64,000 nt of DNA, taken from positions 496,001 through 560,000 of the forward strand of contig NZ_CP115859.1 of assembly GCF_027920545.1 (NCBI RefSeq). Direction: 5' to 3'. Positions 1-9,157 of the stretch are shown piece by piece. The position numbers and the translations under genes were made by a program. A model generated the notes under the pieces. It ran no database searches. It was not told the DNA's origin and saw nothing but the letters and a program-made list of their open reading frames with translations. The DNA comes from Chryseobacterium camelliae (GTDB lineage: Bacteria > Bacteroidota > Bacteroidia > Flavobacteriales > Weeksellaceae). The stretch's first letter is position 1. Each line of letters opens with the position of its first letter.

Positions 1-82
1 AACGAAGTTCTGAAGTGGAGTGAAGAATCTCAATTCGCATTTTAAAAGTGTAAAAAGATTCCTCCTTCTGTCGGAATGACAA
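1..82. repeat. Degenerate intergenic inverted repeat, copy 1
   Basis: The segment has two complementary arms. The left arm contains AACGAAGT and GTGAAGAATCT and may be cut by the window edge. The right arm is AGATTCCTCCTTCTGTCGGA followed by ATGACA. It matches the copies at 31968-32046, 36027-36105 and 47529-47629. It ends inside a possible upstream start codon (76) of the next gene, so the true start of that gene is probably at 97. Confidence 0.5.
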
Positions 83-96
83 CTAAAAGAAAAACA

Positions 97-1215
97 ATGA
101 ATTCAATTTCAATCATCGGAGCCGGAATCGGAGGTTTAACCCTTGGAAATATTCTGAAACAGCATCACCTCGATTTTACGATTTACGAATCGGCGCCGGA
201 AATCAAACAGGTCGGTTCAGGAATTATGATGGCTATTAATGCGATGCAGATTTTTGAAACATTAGGCCTGAAAGAAAAAATTGAAAAAGCAGGAAATCCA
301 ATTCACGGAATTTCCATTACTGATGAAAAATTAAAGCTTCTATCAAAAACCAATGTTCTTGAGCTTGAAAAAAAATACAATTCCTGTAATGTCGCGATCC
401 ACAGAGCTGATTTACAGAGAATTTTAGCTGAAAATATTGGGTTTGAACATATTGAGCTAAATCATTCTTTAAAAACAATTCGAAAGAACGAAAATTATCT
501 TCTAAACTTTGAAAACGGAACTGAAATTAAAAGTAAAACAGTTTTCGGCGCAGATGGAATTCATTCAAAAATAAGAAATCAGATGTTTGGAGCCGGAAAT
601 ATCCGCAACACTGGACAAGTGTGCTGGAGAGGTCTGGTTGAGTTTGACCTCCCTGAAAAATTTCATCAGGAAGCTATTGAAGCCTGGGGAAAAGGAAAAC
701 GTTTTGGTTTTGTTAGAATGACTGACAAAAAAATATATTGGTATGCAGTTATTAATAAAAGAATCCATAAACGTTACCATAGCTTATCTGAAAACTTTCA
801 CGGCTTTCATCCATTAATCATTGATATTATTGAATCTACCTCACAGGAAAATACGATTCTTAATGATATTATTGACCTCTCTCCTATTCCGAAATGGTAT
901 TCTGAAAGCCTTTGCCTGATTGGAGATGCTGCACACGCCACAACTCCCAATCTGGGACAAGGTGCTTGTCAGGCAATTGAAGACGCTTATATCATTGGAA
1001 AGTTATTAGAAAAAAATAAAAACTTCAATTTAATCTTTGAGCAGTTTCAGAAAATCAGAAGAAAAAAAGTCGATCATGTGGTGAATACCAGTCTGAAAAT
1101 AGGACAGATCTCCCAATGGGAAAAGGGAACTCGTTTGCGAAATTTCCTAATGAAGTCAGTTCCAGAAAGGATCAATCAGCAAATGATTGAAAAGGTGATA
1201 AAATTAGAAATGTAG
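97..1215 (+). CDS. FAD-dependent monooxygenase (PHBH-like)
   Basis: Flavin hydroxylase of the p-hydroxybenzoate hydroxylase class, 372 aa from ATG 97. The N-terminal Rossmann motif GAGIGG binds FAD. The middle motif GADGIHSKIR is the DG motif, and GDAAHATTPNLGQGACQAIED is the GD motif that contacts FAD ribityl. The order and spacing are those of complete single-component monooxygenases. The substrate cannot be read from sequence; a zeaxanthin epoxidase-like, TetX-like or aromatic hydroxylase role are all possible. An in-frame ATG at 76 lies inside an intergenic repeat, so 97 is preferred because the FAD motif then starts about eight residues in. The gene stands alone on the plus strand. Confidence 0.85.
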   Translation: MNSISIIGAGIGGLTLGNILKQHHLDFTIYESAPEIKQVGSGIMMAINAMQIFETLGLKEKIEKAGNPIHGISITDEKLKLLSKTNVLELEKKYNSCNVAIHRADLQRILAENIGFEHIELNHSLKTIRKNENYLLNFENGTEIKSKTVFGADGIHSKIRNQMFGAGNIRNTGQVCWRGLVEFDLPEKFHQEAIEAWGKGKRFGFVRMTDKKIYWYAVINKRIHKRYHSLSENFHGFHPLIIDIIESTSQENTILNDIIDLSPIPKWYSESLCLIGDAAHATTPNLGQGACQAIEDAYIIGKLLEKNKNFNLIFEQFQKIRRKKVDHVVNTSLKIGQISQWEKGTRLRNFLMKSVPERINQQMIEKVIKLEM

Positions 1216-1249
1216 ATGTTTTCTCTTTTATAATAACGTATCAAGCAAA

Positions 1250-2809
1250 CTACAATTCATTTAAATATTGAGAAAGATCTTCTTTAGTATTGGTTAAATT
1301 CATTTTTTTTCTGAGACGGGTTCGTGAATTTTCTATTGTTTTAGGAGTAACATTCAGCAGGTTGGAAATCTCTTTTGTTGATAATTTAAGTTTGAGCATC
1401 GCTGCCAGTCTTTTATCATAATTGGTCAGACCCGGATGTTTTGCATCCAGATTTTCATAAAATGATTCATGAACATTTAAGAAATGGTATTCAAAATCAC
1501 CCCAGGAATCTTGCTTGGTATTGATTTTAATTTCATTTACAATCTTGGAAACTTCATCAATTTCACTGTCATTAACCTTGGATTTTAACGCATTGATCTG
1601 CTCCAGAATAGATTTAAAGATCTCTTCAATCTTAGACTGCTCCATCGATTTATAAACCAGCAGTTTCTCTTTCATCTGGTTATCGATTTCCAGCTCTCTT
1701 TCTCTGTTTTCAATCAGTTTTTTCTCGAGTCTAAGCTTTTCCGCTTTGTTTCTGAAATTAAAAAGGAATAAAATACAGATCGCAACCACCAACAGAAGAA
1801 TAATGAACATCACAATATACAACGTATTTTTACGGTCCTGCTCTATCTTATTCAATCTTTGCCGGAGTTCATACTCATGTTTTACTTTAAGCCTTTCTAC
1901 ATTGACCGCTTTTTCTTCAACATTTAATAACTCGCGGATCGAATCATACTTTTTAAACGTTTCGGAAGAAAGTTTGTAATCTTTATTAAGTTGGTAGGCT
2001 TTGTATAATGTTCTTAAATAGTTGGTATTATCAAAATTAATCAAATTGGAATCAAGATAATTTCCTATATTTTTAGCATAGAGCAACGCTTTTGCAGGAT
2101 CTTTGGATTCGATATAAAAATTGGCCAGATTATAATTGACCTGATAATTCGATTTTTTATCTTCAACCTTATTTTTTTCTAAAATTTCCTTGGCTTCCAA
2201 TAAATAGGTTTCCGCTTTAGAAGCATTGCCTTCTATGAAATTAAATTTCCCAAAATTTGAAAATACAAACGCTTTCAACACCGGATTATCATAATTATCA
2301 AAGGCCTTTAACCCTTTTTCAAAATAATATTTTGAAGAATCCATTTTCGAAAGTGCCAAATAAGCATTTCCAAGATTATTCAAAGATTTAACGGTCTCTG
2401 ATTCTTTTTTTTGTCCCTGATAAAAATTTAAAAGTTTTTTATAATACGTAATCGCTCGTTGAGTATCATTGAGCTGAGAATAAATGTAGGCAAAAATACC
2501 ATTCACCTTAGCTGTTTTTTCCGGATCTTTATCTAAAAAGAGATGGTTTGCTTTCGAAGCATATTCCAACGCAAGATCAAAATAATTAACATCACTGTAA
2601 ATTTTAGCGGCTTCTATATAAAAATCCCCTACATTTTCTTCAGGAACATTTTTCCGGGCTTCCTGTATATTAAGTTCTGTTTTTTTCCAATCTTTAAATT
2701 TCAGCTCATTCGCTTTATCCAGATATTGTTCATAATTTTTCTTCCCTTGCCCAAAACAAAAAATCCCTGAAAAACACAGAAGAAAAACAAAAAATAAACG
2801 TAGTCTCAT
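1250..2809 (-). CDS. TPR protein with membrane segment and LuxR-type HTH
   Basis: 519 aa. A signal peptide (about 1-20, ending FCFGQ) is followed by tetratricopeptide repeats over roughly 25-310, a transmembrane helix near 329-351, a charged coiled coil, and a C-terminal LuxR/GerE-like helix-turn-helix near 455-515. The C-terminal part contains DKRLAAMLKLKLSTKEIS and TPKTIENSRTRLRKKMN. This layout is known in Bacteroidetes as a one-component regulator with exported TPR sensor and cytoplasmic DNA-binding tail. The signal is unknown. The gene is monocistronic: the downstream gene is convergent, and 149 bases upstream lies the stop of the copper operon. Confidence 0.8.
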   Translation of the reverse strand: MRLRLFFVFLLCFSGIFCFGQGKKNYEQYLDKANELKFKDWKKTELNIQEARKNVPEENVGDFYIEAAKIYSDVNYFDLALEYASKANHLFLDKDPEKTAKVNGIFAYIYSQLNDTQRAITYYKKLLNFYQGQKKESETVKSLNNLGNAYLALSKMDSSKYYFEKGLKAFDNYDNPVLKAFVFSNFGKFNFIEGNASKAETYLLEAKEILEKNKVEDKKSNYQVNYNLANFYIESKDPAKALLYAKNIGNYLDSNLINFDNTNYLRTLYKAYQLNKDYKLSSETFKKYDSIRELLNVEEKAVNVERLKVKHEYELRQRLNKIEQDRKNTLYIVMFIILLLVVAICILFLFNFRNKAEKLRLEKKLIENRERELEIDNQMKEKLLVYKSMEQSKIEEIFKSILEQINALKSKVNDSEIDEVSKIVNEIKINTKQDSWGDFEYHFLNVHESFYENLDAKHPGLTNYDKRLAAMLKLKLSTKEISNLLNVTPKTIENSRTRLRKKMNLTNTKEDLSQYLNEL

Positions 2810-2921
2810 ATCATATTATTCACTATAAAAATATGAAATCATTTGAAATTTTGTCTAGTTTTTTTCAGAATTTACAGTCTTTGATAAAACTTTCATCTAA
2901 TTATTAAAGACTTCTAAAAAT

Positions 2922-2951
2922 AAAAGCTGCTTCGAAGTTGAAGCAGCTTTT
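2922..2951 (-). terminator. Terminator of the copper operon
   Basis: A perfect 12-bp stem (AAAAGCTGCTTC / GAAGCAGCTTTT) with a short loop lies just after the multicopper oxidase stop. It is followed on the minus strand by a T-rich run. Confidence 0.75.
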
Positions 2952-2958
2952 GTATTTT

Positions 2959-5739
2959 TTAATACGTTAAAGTAATTCCGGCTCCCCAGCCCATTTCGTT
3001 GTCGTAATTTCCGGAAACAGACAAATATTTTTGTAAAATATACCTCAATCCTGTCGAAAATTCTCCATCTGAATTTAAACTGAAATTCCCTCTCCATCTT
3101 CTGGAAATCGGAATATCTTCCCTGCTCAATTCTAACAAAACTTTTCCGTTTTGGTCTACACTTGCATCAGCAGTCACCAACATCGGCAAGAGATATTGCA
3201 TCCCGACAATGAAGTTCGCTTTATTTTTAGAGGCAATTTTCTGTCCAAACCAGCTTTTCTCTCCATGAAAATCCATTCCCATTTTTTCCATCATCTGTCT
3301 TTCCATGATTTCGTGGTTTTTCTGGATTCTAAAGCCTGCATAAGGTAATGCCCATTGAAATTTCCCTAAAAATCTTCCCACTTTTACATTTCCTTCAAAA
3401 TGATCGAAGTCCCAGTTAGAATGAAATTCATTAAGATTCGCCCATCTCGGTCCGAACATCGTCATCGTTTCCGCATGGAGCTTATTAGACTGAAGATCCA
3501 GCATCGCCATTGAGCTGATCATTCTGTTGTCTTTTAAAAAGTTTTTCCAGGCCAGTTTTCTATTCGGAAGCTGCGGATTGGGCTGTGAATTTTCATAACT
3601 GAAAATCCTTCCCATTCCCGCCATCATATGGTATAAAATATGACAGTGAAAGAACCAGTCGCCATCCTGATTGGCTGCAAATTCAATCGTATTGGTTTCC
3701 ATGGGCATGATATCTACTACGTTTTTAAGCGGCGAATATTCCCCTTTTGAATTAATCAATCTGAAATCATGACCATGAAGGTGCATCGGATGGCGCATCA
3801 TGGAATTATTATACATGGTAATTCTCAGAATTTCTCCCTTTTTAACCAATATTTTATCTGTTTCCGTAACGGTTTTGTTATCTAAAGTCCATAGATAATG
3901 ATTCATATTTCCTTCCAGGGTAAATTTCAGCTCACGAACGTTTTCTGTCGGAAGAATTGTTTTTTCAGGAGATTTCAGAATGTTATAAGACAATCTTTTA
4001 ATCGGTTTTTCTTCCGGCATATTCATTCCTGAATGATCAGAATGGTCTTCCCCTTCTTTTTCTTTGGTTTTAATTCCCATCATTTCATTCATATGCTTCA
4101 TGGTCGTCTTTCTCTGTGTTTCGGAGAGCTCAGGATACATCACTTCATTCATATCCATCATCTGGTTGCTCATCGTCATATTCATCGGCTTCATATTTCC
4201 GCTCATTTCCATCATTCCGTTCATCATTTTCATCCCTTCAAAAAGCTTTAATCTGGGCAGATCCGGAGCTTCAATTTTTTCCCCGGTCCCTAACCAAAGT
4301 GAAGCATGACCAACCCGGTCTTCCGAAGTGGCACGGAATTCAAAGCTTTTATTCTCAGGAATCGTCACTTCAATATCATACGTTTCGGAAACTCCAACAA
4401 TCAGACGATCAACTTCTATAGGAACAACGTCGTTCCCATCATTTCCGATCACTTTTATTTTTCCTCCTCCATAATTCAGCCAAAAGTAAGTGGAAGAACC
4501 TCCGTTGGCAACTCTTAATCTAACTTTATCACCTGCTTTTAAATGTGCATATTCAGAGCTTGGCTGCCCATTGATGAGAAATTTATCATAATAAACATCA
4601 CTTACATCCATCGCTTCCATCCTTTTCCATTCATTCAGAGCTTTTGTGCCGAAATTTCCGGATTTTATGGCTTCCCAATAACTTTGAACCGCATTTTTCT
4701 TTATGGCATACCAATCCGTATTGGCCATATGAAGCCGTCTTGCAATCTGCATGGGATCATCATTATTCCAATCTCCTAATAAAACAGGAATTTCCTTTGT
4801 ATATTCTGTTTTAGGCTCGCCTTCTCTTTTTTGAAAAACCAGGATTCCGTTCATCCCGATCTGTTCCTGTAAACTTTCGTGGGAATGATACCAGTAAGTT
4901 CCGTTTTGAGAAATTTTAAATTTATATAAGTGGGTTTCTCCCGGTTTCACAGGTTTGGTAGTAAGATACGGTACCCCGTCATGCTCATTAGGTAAAATCA
5001 CACCATGCCAGTGAAATCCTGTATTTTCCTTCAGCATATTGTGGAGATAAATTTCGGCGGTATCCCCTTCCGTAAAATACAATGTCGGAGCTTGTAGTTT
5101 CCCGTTAACGGCAATCGCTCTACGGTTTTTCCCTGTGAAATTCACAATCGTATCTTTTACATACAAATCATAACGTACCGTTTTTCCTTTAAAGCTAATC
5201 TTTCCGTTTTCAGAATTTCTTTTTAAAACAGAACCCTGAGATTCAGGCTGCCTTGTAGCTTTAGTATCAGCTTCTTTTTCAACCAGCTCCATTCCGCATT
5301 TCGGGCATTTTCCCGGTTTATCGGAAATTACTTCCGGATGCATCGGACAGGTATATTTTTGAGGCTGAGATTGAGGTTGAGGCTTTGACTGCTTTATAAT
5401 TTTATTCTGAATAGGTTTTGTAACATTTATCTTACTGACTTCTTTAGCTTTTTTTGCCTTTTTAACATCAACTTTATTCTCAACTTTTACTTTAGGCTTA
5501 TTTTTAATTTCCGTCGGTTTTGTTTCTGTTTTCGGCAATGGTTTTGCCTGTGGTTTTGCAACAACTTTCGGCTTTATCACTACTGTTTTTTTCACCAATG
5601 TCATTCCGCATTTCGGGCAGTCTCCGGGTTTTGAGGAAACGACTTCAGGATGCATCGGACACGTATAAAACGTCTTCGTATTTTGTGCAAAAGAGAAAAC
5701 AGAGAACAAAAGCATCAGAAATAATATCAATTTTTTCAT
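2959..5739 (-). CDS. Multicopper oxidase with two heavy-metal-binding domains and a CopB-like C-terminal domain
   Basis: Copper-resistance oxidase of the CopA/PcoA type, 926 aa from the ATG at 5739, with a signal peptide ending FSFAQ. Two Cys-rich metal-binding domains (YTCPMHPEV...CPKCGM) lie near 26-50 and 130-155, separated by a Lys/Pro-rich linker. Oxidase copper motifs follow: HWHG, WYHSH, HPMHLHGH and HCHILYHMMAGM (type 1 Cys, His and Met). A Met-rich stretch lies around residue 510-590. The last ~175 residues resemble the outer-membrane CopB barrel (PF05275-like). It is the last gene of the copper operon. A longer reading frame starts at 5760, but 5739 gives a normal signal peptide. 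The oxidase call is firm; the CopB-like tail is inferred by eye. Confidence 0.88.
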   Translation of the reverse strand: MKKLILFLMLLFSVFSFAQNTKTFYTCPMHPEVVSSKPGDCPKCGMTLVKKTVVIKPKVVAKPQAKPLPKTETKPTEIKNKPKVKVENKVDVKKAKKAKEVSKINVTKPIQNKIIKQSKPQPQSQPQKYTCPMHPEVISDKPGKCPKCGMELVEKEADTKATRQPESQGSVLKRNSENGKISFKGKTVRYDLYVKDTIVNFTGKNRRAIAVNGKLQAPTLYFTEGDTAEIYLHNMLKENTGFHWHGVILPNEHDGVPYLTTKPVKPGETHLYKFKISQNGTYWYHSHESLQEQIGMNGILVFQKREGEPKTEYTKEIPVLLGDWNNDDPMQIARRLHMANTDWYAIKKNAVQSYWEAIKSGNFGTKALNEWKRMEAMDVSDVYYDKFLINGQPSSEYAHLKAGDKVRLRVANGGSSTYFWLNYGGGKIKVIGNDGNDVVPIEVDRLIVGVSETYDIEVTIPENKSFEFRATSEDRVGHASLWLGTGEKIEAPDLPRLKLFEGMKMMNGMMEMSGNMKPMNMTMSNQMMDMNEVMYPELSETQRKTTMKHMNEMMGIKTKEKEGEDHSDHSGMNMPEEKPIKRLSYNILKSPEKTILPTENVRELKFTLEGNMNHYLWTLDNKTVTETDKILVKKGEILRITMYNNSMMRHPMHLHGHDFRLINSKGEYSPLKNVVDIMPMETNTIEFAANQDGDWFFHCHILYHMMAGMGRIFSYENSQPNPQLPNRKLAWKNFLKDNRMISSMAMLDLQSNKLHAETMTMFGPRWANLNEFHSNWDFDHFEGNVKVGRFLGKFQWALPYAGFRIQKNHEIMERQMMEKMGMDFHGEKSWFGQKIASKNKANFIVGMQYLLPMLVTADASVDQNGKVLLELSREDIPISRRWRGNFSLNSDGEFSTGLRYILQKYLSVSGNYDNEMGWGAGITLTY

Positions 5740-5840
5740 AATATTTCGAACTTTTCTCAAGTTGTACAGTTTATTTTTAAAATTAAAGCTAATTCTAATT
5801 TAAACCATACAACTTATTAATTTAAAACAAGATAAGAAAA

Positions 5841-6314
5841 CTATTTAATCGATGACTTTACGCTTCCGCAAGAAAGCATAGAGCTTCCGTAATAGGGATT
5901 TACGATTTTAGATTCGTCGCTCAGCCAGCTTCCGTCTGCCATTGGACAATACTGAACGTAGATCGTGTTTTCCGAAAGTTTAAATTCTTTCGTTAAGGCG
6001 ATCATATTGTCGGAAAGATTGTAAAAAGTCTCTCTTTGGGCATTGATTGTTTTTGCATCTGAAATTGCGGTAGCATCTTTTCTCAGGATATTTAGATTTC
6101 CTTCTGAAACCTGCTTATAATCAATTGCTGAAGCAGTTTTAATGAACTCTGCAGCTGCTTTTGAGGTTTTATCCGCATCATCTGAAGCCAGAGCTGATTT
6201 TATAGCAATATAATTCTGATACAGTTTAGTAACCTGTGCATCTTTTTTAGACTGCGCCGAAAGAGAAAGTACTGAAAATAAAGATAATGCTGCTGTGATG
6301 ATATATTTTTTCAT
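5841..6314 (-). CDS. DUF3347 exported protein (copper operon)
   Basis: 157 aa with a signal peptide ending LSAQS. The C-terminal segment YCPMADGSWLSDE and NPYYGSSMLSCG is the hallmark of DUF3347 (PF11827). This domain is also found at the end of some CusB-type efflux adaptors, where the Cys and Met residues are thought to bind copper. Here it stands alone as a periplasmic protein, not a truncated adaptor, since it has its own signal peptide and full length for the family. It lies 101 bases before the multicopper oxidase and after the HYC_CC_PP gene, so a periplasmic copper-binding role is likely. Confidence 0.82.
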   Translation of the reverse strand: MKKYIITAALSLFSVLSLSAQSKKDAQVTKLYQNYIAIKSALASDDADKTSKAAAEFIKTASAIDYKQVSEGNLNILRKDATAISDAKTINAQRETFYNLSDNMIALTKEFKLSENTIYVQYCPMADGSWLSDESKIVNPYYGSSMLSCGSVKSSIK

Positions 6315-6423
6315 TGTTTTAAATTTTAGAATTAATTTTTAAGTAAAGAATTATAATAATCGTATAAAACGACAAACCATGTTGCTCGTAATGATCAAAA
6401 AATCAAACGGCAACTGACACATT

Positions 6424-6801
6424 CTAAATTCTAAAGTTACAATGATGAATAAAGATAGGAACCGACCTATTTTCCGGAGGTGCATTGATCTGAATCTGAG
6501 TAAATTTTGTAGCTGAAAAAGACCGGTCTGCAAAGAAAAATTCATGAGTCTGAACTTCCGGAACCTGTTTTAAAGCATCAATTTTAAGGAAGTCAGATTT
6601 TTGGGAATCGTCAACTTTTACGACTTTGATTTCGGTCTTGCAACAATCTTTTTTGGTTTTAACGCCGCATTTGCTGCAGATATCATCCACTTTCTGGCTT
6701 ATGGAAGCCAATTCCTTCATACAATAATGTACACTGAAAACCGCCCCGGAAGAAAACCCGAAGTAGAAAACAGAAAACAATATTGCCAGAAACTTTTTCA
6801 T
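6424..6801 (-). CDS. HYC_CC_PP family small exported protein
   Basis: 125 aa. A hydrophobic N-terminal segment is followed by HYCMKELASI, CSKCG and KKDCCKTE, then an APPENR stretch and the ending HHCNFRI. These are the features of the Bacteroidetes HYC_CC_PP family, which is regularly found beside copper and metal efflux genes. Seven Cys and several His residues fit metal binding in the envelope. It is the first gene of the minus-strand copper operon. A TAnnTTTG-like element sits immediately upstream. The function is inferred from context. Confidence 0.78.
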   Translation of the reverse strand: MKKFLAILFSVFYFGFSSGAVFSVHYCMKELASISQKVDDICSKCGVKTKKDCCKTEIKVVKVDDSQKSDFLKIDALKQVPEVQTHEFFFADRSFSATKFTQIQINAPPENRSVPIFIHHCNFRI

Positions 6802-6806
6802 TGAGA

Positions 6807-6814
6807 CAAAGTTA
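6807..6814 (-). promoter_or_regulatory. Probable -7 promoter element of the copper operon
   Basis: On the minus strand this reads TAACTTTG, matching the Bacteroidetes TAnnTTTG element, 5 bases before the first codon. No clear -33 element is visible, and the leader would be extremely short. Confidence 0.35.
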
Positions 6815-6876
6815 AAAATATCTTTAATATGAAGGTTATAGAATTTTGTATTGTTGTTATAAAATTCGGGAAAGAA

Positions 6877-6905
6877 AAAAGCTTCTGAACATTTCAGAAG
6901 CTTTT
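6877..6905 (-). terminator. Terminator after the TonB-dependent receptor
   Basis: A 12-bp perfect stem (AAAAGCTTCTGA / TCAGAAGCTTTT) with a 5-base loop lies directly after the receptor stop codon, with T-rich sequence after it on the minus strand. Confidence 0.75.
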
Positions 6906-6908
6906 GTT

Positions 6909-9113
6909 TTATAATTTAAATTCTAGCTTAACATTGAAGAACCTTCCTGTCAGACGAACCGGGACCGGATACATCAGGTTGGAATTATAATCGGTAATCC
7001 ATTGATTAGCAACTGTATTATTAATGTTGAAGGCATTGAAAACCTGAACTCCCAATGTCAATTCTTCGAAATTGCTCCAAAAACCGTATGTTTTTTTATT
7101 GTCTTTTCTATCGATAAATACTTTAGAAAGTCCAAGGTCTACCCTTTTATAGGAAGGAAGTGTATTCTGATATTGGTAAGGGTCAGTAAATACAGGTGCT
7201 CCGTTTGGCAATCCCATTGCATATACCAAAGTAAGGTTTACACGCATCGAAGGAAATTTCGGCATATAATCCTGGTAAAACATCGCAAATCTTAATCTTT
7301 GGTCAGTTGGCCTAGGAATATTTCCTCTTCCATTAATATTTTCGTAAACTCTCGCATAACTTGCAGATAACCAAGAATCTACACCCGGAACAAATTCACC
7401 AAACAATCGGGTATCAATTCCGTACGCATAACCGGAAGCATTATTTTTCCCTGAATAACGGATTCTAACATTATCCATATAATAAGGAATAAGGTTATCC
7501 ATTTTTTTGTAATATGCTTCGGTAGTCAGCTTAAATGGTCGGTCATACATCTCAAATTCGTAATCATTTGCCAATACAAGCTGAATGGAACGCTGAGATT
7601 TTATATCAGAGTTGAAGTTACCTTCTAAATCCTTAATTTCTTTATAAAAAGGAGATTGGTAATAGATACCTCCATTCACTTTAAATAACATATCCGACTC
7701 CCAATCCGGCTTTATGGCAAACTGGAATCTCGGAGAGAATATTGTTTCTTTATTAAAGCTCCAATTAGCCACTCTTGCTCCTACATTTAAAAATACTTTG
7801 CTACTTCCCCAATAGAATTTTTGAGAATATTGTGCGTAAGCTGATAATCTGGTTGGCTGAATATGATTCTTCCCTGAAATGCTGTAAAACAGCTCAAGAT
7901 CTCCTTCATTAAGTCTGGGATCATTAATATTTACAGGTCTCGGAATACTGTAACCGGCAGAATCTACCAATTTCCATTCGTTGGTAAGGTCTTTCAGATT
8001 TTCTTTTTCATATTTGAAACCCACCTCAAAGTCTGAATTCACATTGGGCGAAAATCGTGCTTTGAACTGTGTTCCGTAGGTTCTTACAAAAAGATCATTT
8101 CTTGCATGCTCAATTTGACCGCCAACGTCATACGAAACAACCGGAGCTCCTGTTGTCTGGTCAAAAGTCTGAAGCTCGTATTGGGAGTGAATGGTATAAT
8201 ATTCTTTTTCTCTATTCTGATACGAAAAACTGTCTAACGTAAATCTCCATTTGTCTGACGGTTTATAATTCATAGAGAATGTCCCCATCATATTTTTATA
8301 CATATCCTGTTCTCTTCCAGCATATCCGATATTAACCGTAATAGGCTGCTGAAGCGTTCCAAAGGTTACGCTTTTTGCCTTAGGAACCATTTCATAGTCA
8401 TTCTTAGAATAATAACCTATGAATGAAAGTGAAAATTTGTCGCTGATATGATAATTGATATACGATTGAAAATCCCAATACGTAGGATTAAAATCCGTAT
8501 CTTCATTTAAGGTATTTAATACTAAATTGGTATTTCTGTACCTTCCTGAAAATAAAGCGGTCAGTTTTTTATTTTTTGAAGCTAAACCCGTCGTTAATCT
8601 TCCTCCGATAAGACTTGCTTCTCCCGAAAGTTCTAATTTTTTAGGCTCCCTGTAATAAATATTAAGGGCAGAAGACATTTTATCTCCGTATCTCGCTTCA
8701 AAACCACCCGCTGAAAAGTTAACCGTGGAAACCATATCCGGATTAATGATACTCATTCCCTCCTGCTGTGAGTTTCTGATCAGGAAAGGTCTGTAGATTT
8801 CAATATCATTAATGTAGATCAGGTTTTCATCATAGTTTCCCCCACGAACCATATATTGAGAAGAAAGCTCTGTGTTTGAATTTACGGAAGGCAAGGTTTT
8901 AAGAATTCCTTCAATACCTCCTGCAAGACTCGCAACATTCTGAGCGTCTTTTGCTGAAATTTTTACAGCGGAAAGGTCGGTTGTTTTTCCTGATTGCCTC
9001 TGGAAAACGACTTCCTCTATATTGGTAACTCTGGTTGTAGTATCTTTCTTTTTAGTCTGAGAAAATACAAACAGAGGAGCCATTAAGCTCAGTGGTAAAA
9101 CTAGTTTTTTCAA
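6909..9113 (-). CDS. TonB-dependent outer-membrane receptor
   Basis: 734 aa. A signal peptide (ending FVFSQ) leads into a TonB-type plug domain about 40-160, with MVRGGNYDENLIYINDIEIY, typical of the plug. A 22-strand-type barrel rich in Tyr and Asn follows and ends in the aromatic/hydrophobic FFNVKLEFKL. It lacks the N-terminal carboxypeptidase-like repeat domain seen in SusC-type receptors, and no SusD gene is beside it. The ligand cannot be told: iron, copper or another small compound are possible. It is followed by a strong terminator and then by the divergently regulated copper operon on the same strand, so co-transcription with it is unlikely. Confidence 0.85.
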   Translation of the reverse strand: MKKLVLPLSLMAPLFVFSQTKKKDTTTRVTNIEEVVFQRQSGKTTDLSAVKISAKDAQNVASLAGGIEGILKTLPSVNSNTELSSQYMVRGGNYDENLIYINDIEIYRPFLIRNSQQEGMSIINPDMVSTVNFSAGGFEARYGDKMSSALNIYYREPKKLELSGEASLIGGRLTTGLASKNKKLTALFSGRYRNTNLVLNTLNEDTDFNPTYWDFQSYINYHISDKFSLSFIGYYSKNDYEMVPKAKSVTFGTLQQPITVNIGYAGREQDMYKNMMGTFSMNYKPSDKWRFTLDSFSYQNREKEYYTIHSQYELQTFDQTTGAPVVSYDVGGQIEHARNDLFVRTYGTQFKARFSPNVNSDFEVGFKYEKENLKDLTNEWKLVDSAGYSIPRPVNINDPRLNEGDLELFYSISGKNHIQPTRLSAYAQYSQKFYWGSSKVFLNVGARVANWSFNKETIFSPRFQFAIKPDWESDMLFKVNGGIYYQSPFYKEIKDLEGNFNSDIKSQRSIQLVLANDYEFEMYDRPFKLTTEAYYKKMDNLIPYYMDNVRIRYSGKNNASGYAYGIDTRLFGEFVPGVDSWLSASYARVYENINGRGNIPRPTDQRLRFAMFYQDYMPKFPSMRVNLTLVYAMGLPNGAPVFTDPYQYQNTLPSYKRVDLGLSKVFIDRKDNKKTYGFWSNFEELTLGVQVFNAFNINNTVANQWITDYNSNLMYPVPVRLTGRFFNVKLEFKL

Positions 9114-9157
9114 AAGAAATATTTTAAGAATTTCTAAAATTAATGTTTTTTTAATAA

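Noticed and set aside
2897..3097. A 66-aa minus-strand ORF
   Set aside because: It overlaps the terminator and the end of the multicopper oxidase in another frame.
4033..4518. Several His/Ser/Phe-rich plus-strand ORFs
   Set aside because: They are opposite-strand readings of the Met-rich region of the multicopper oxidase (Met codons read as His).
5841..6314. Fragment of a CusB efflux adaptor
   Set aside because: It has its own signal peptide and normal length for stand-alone DUF3347 proteins.
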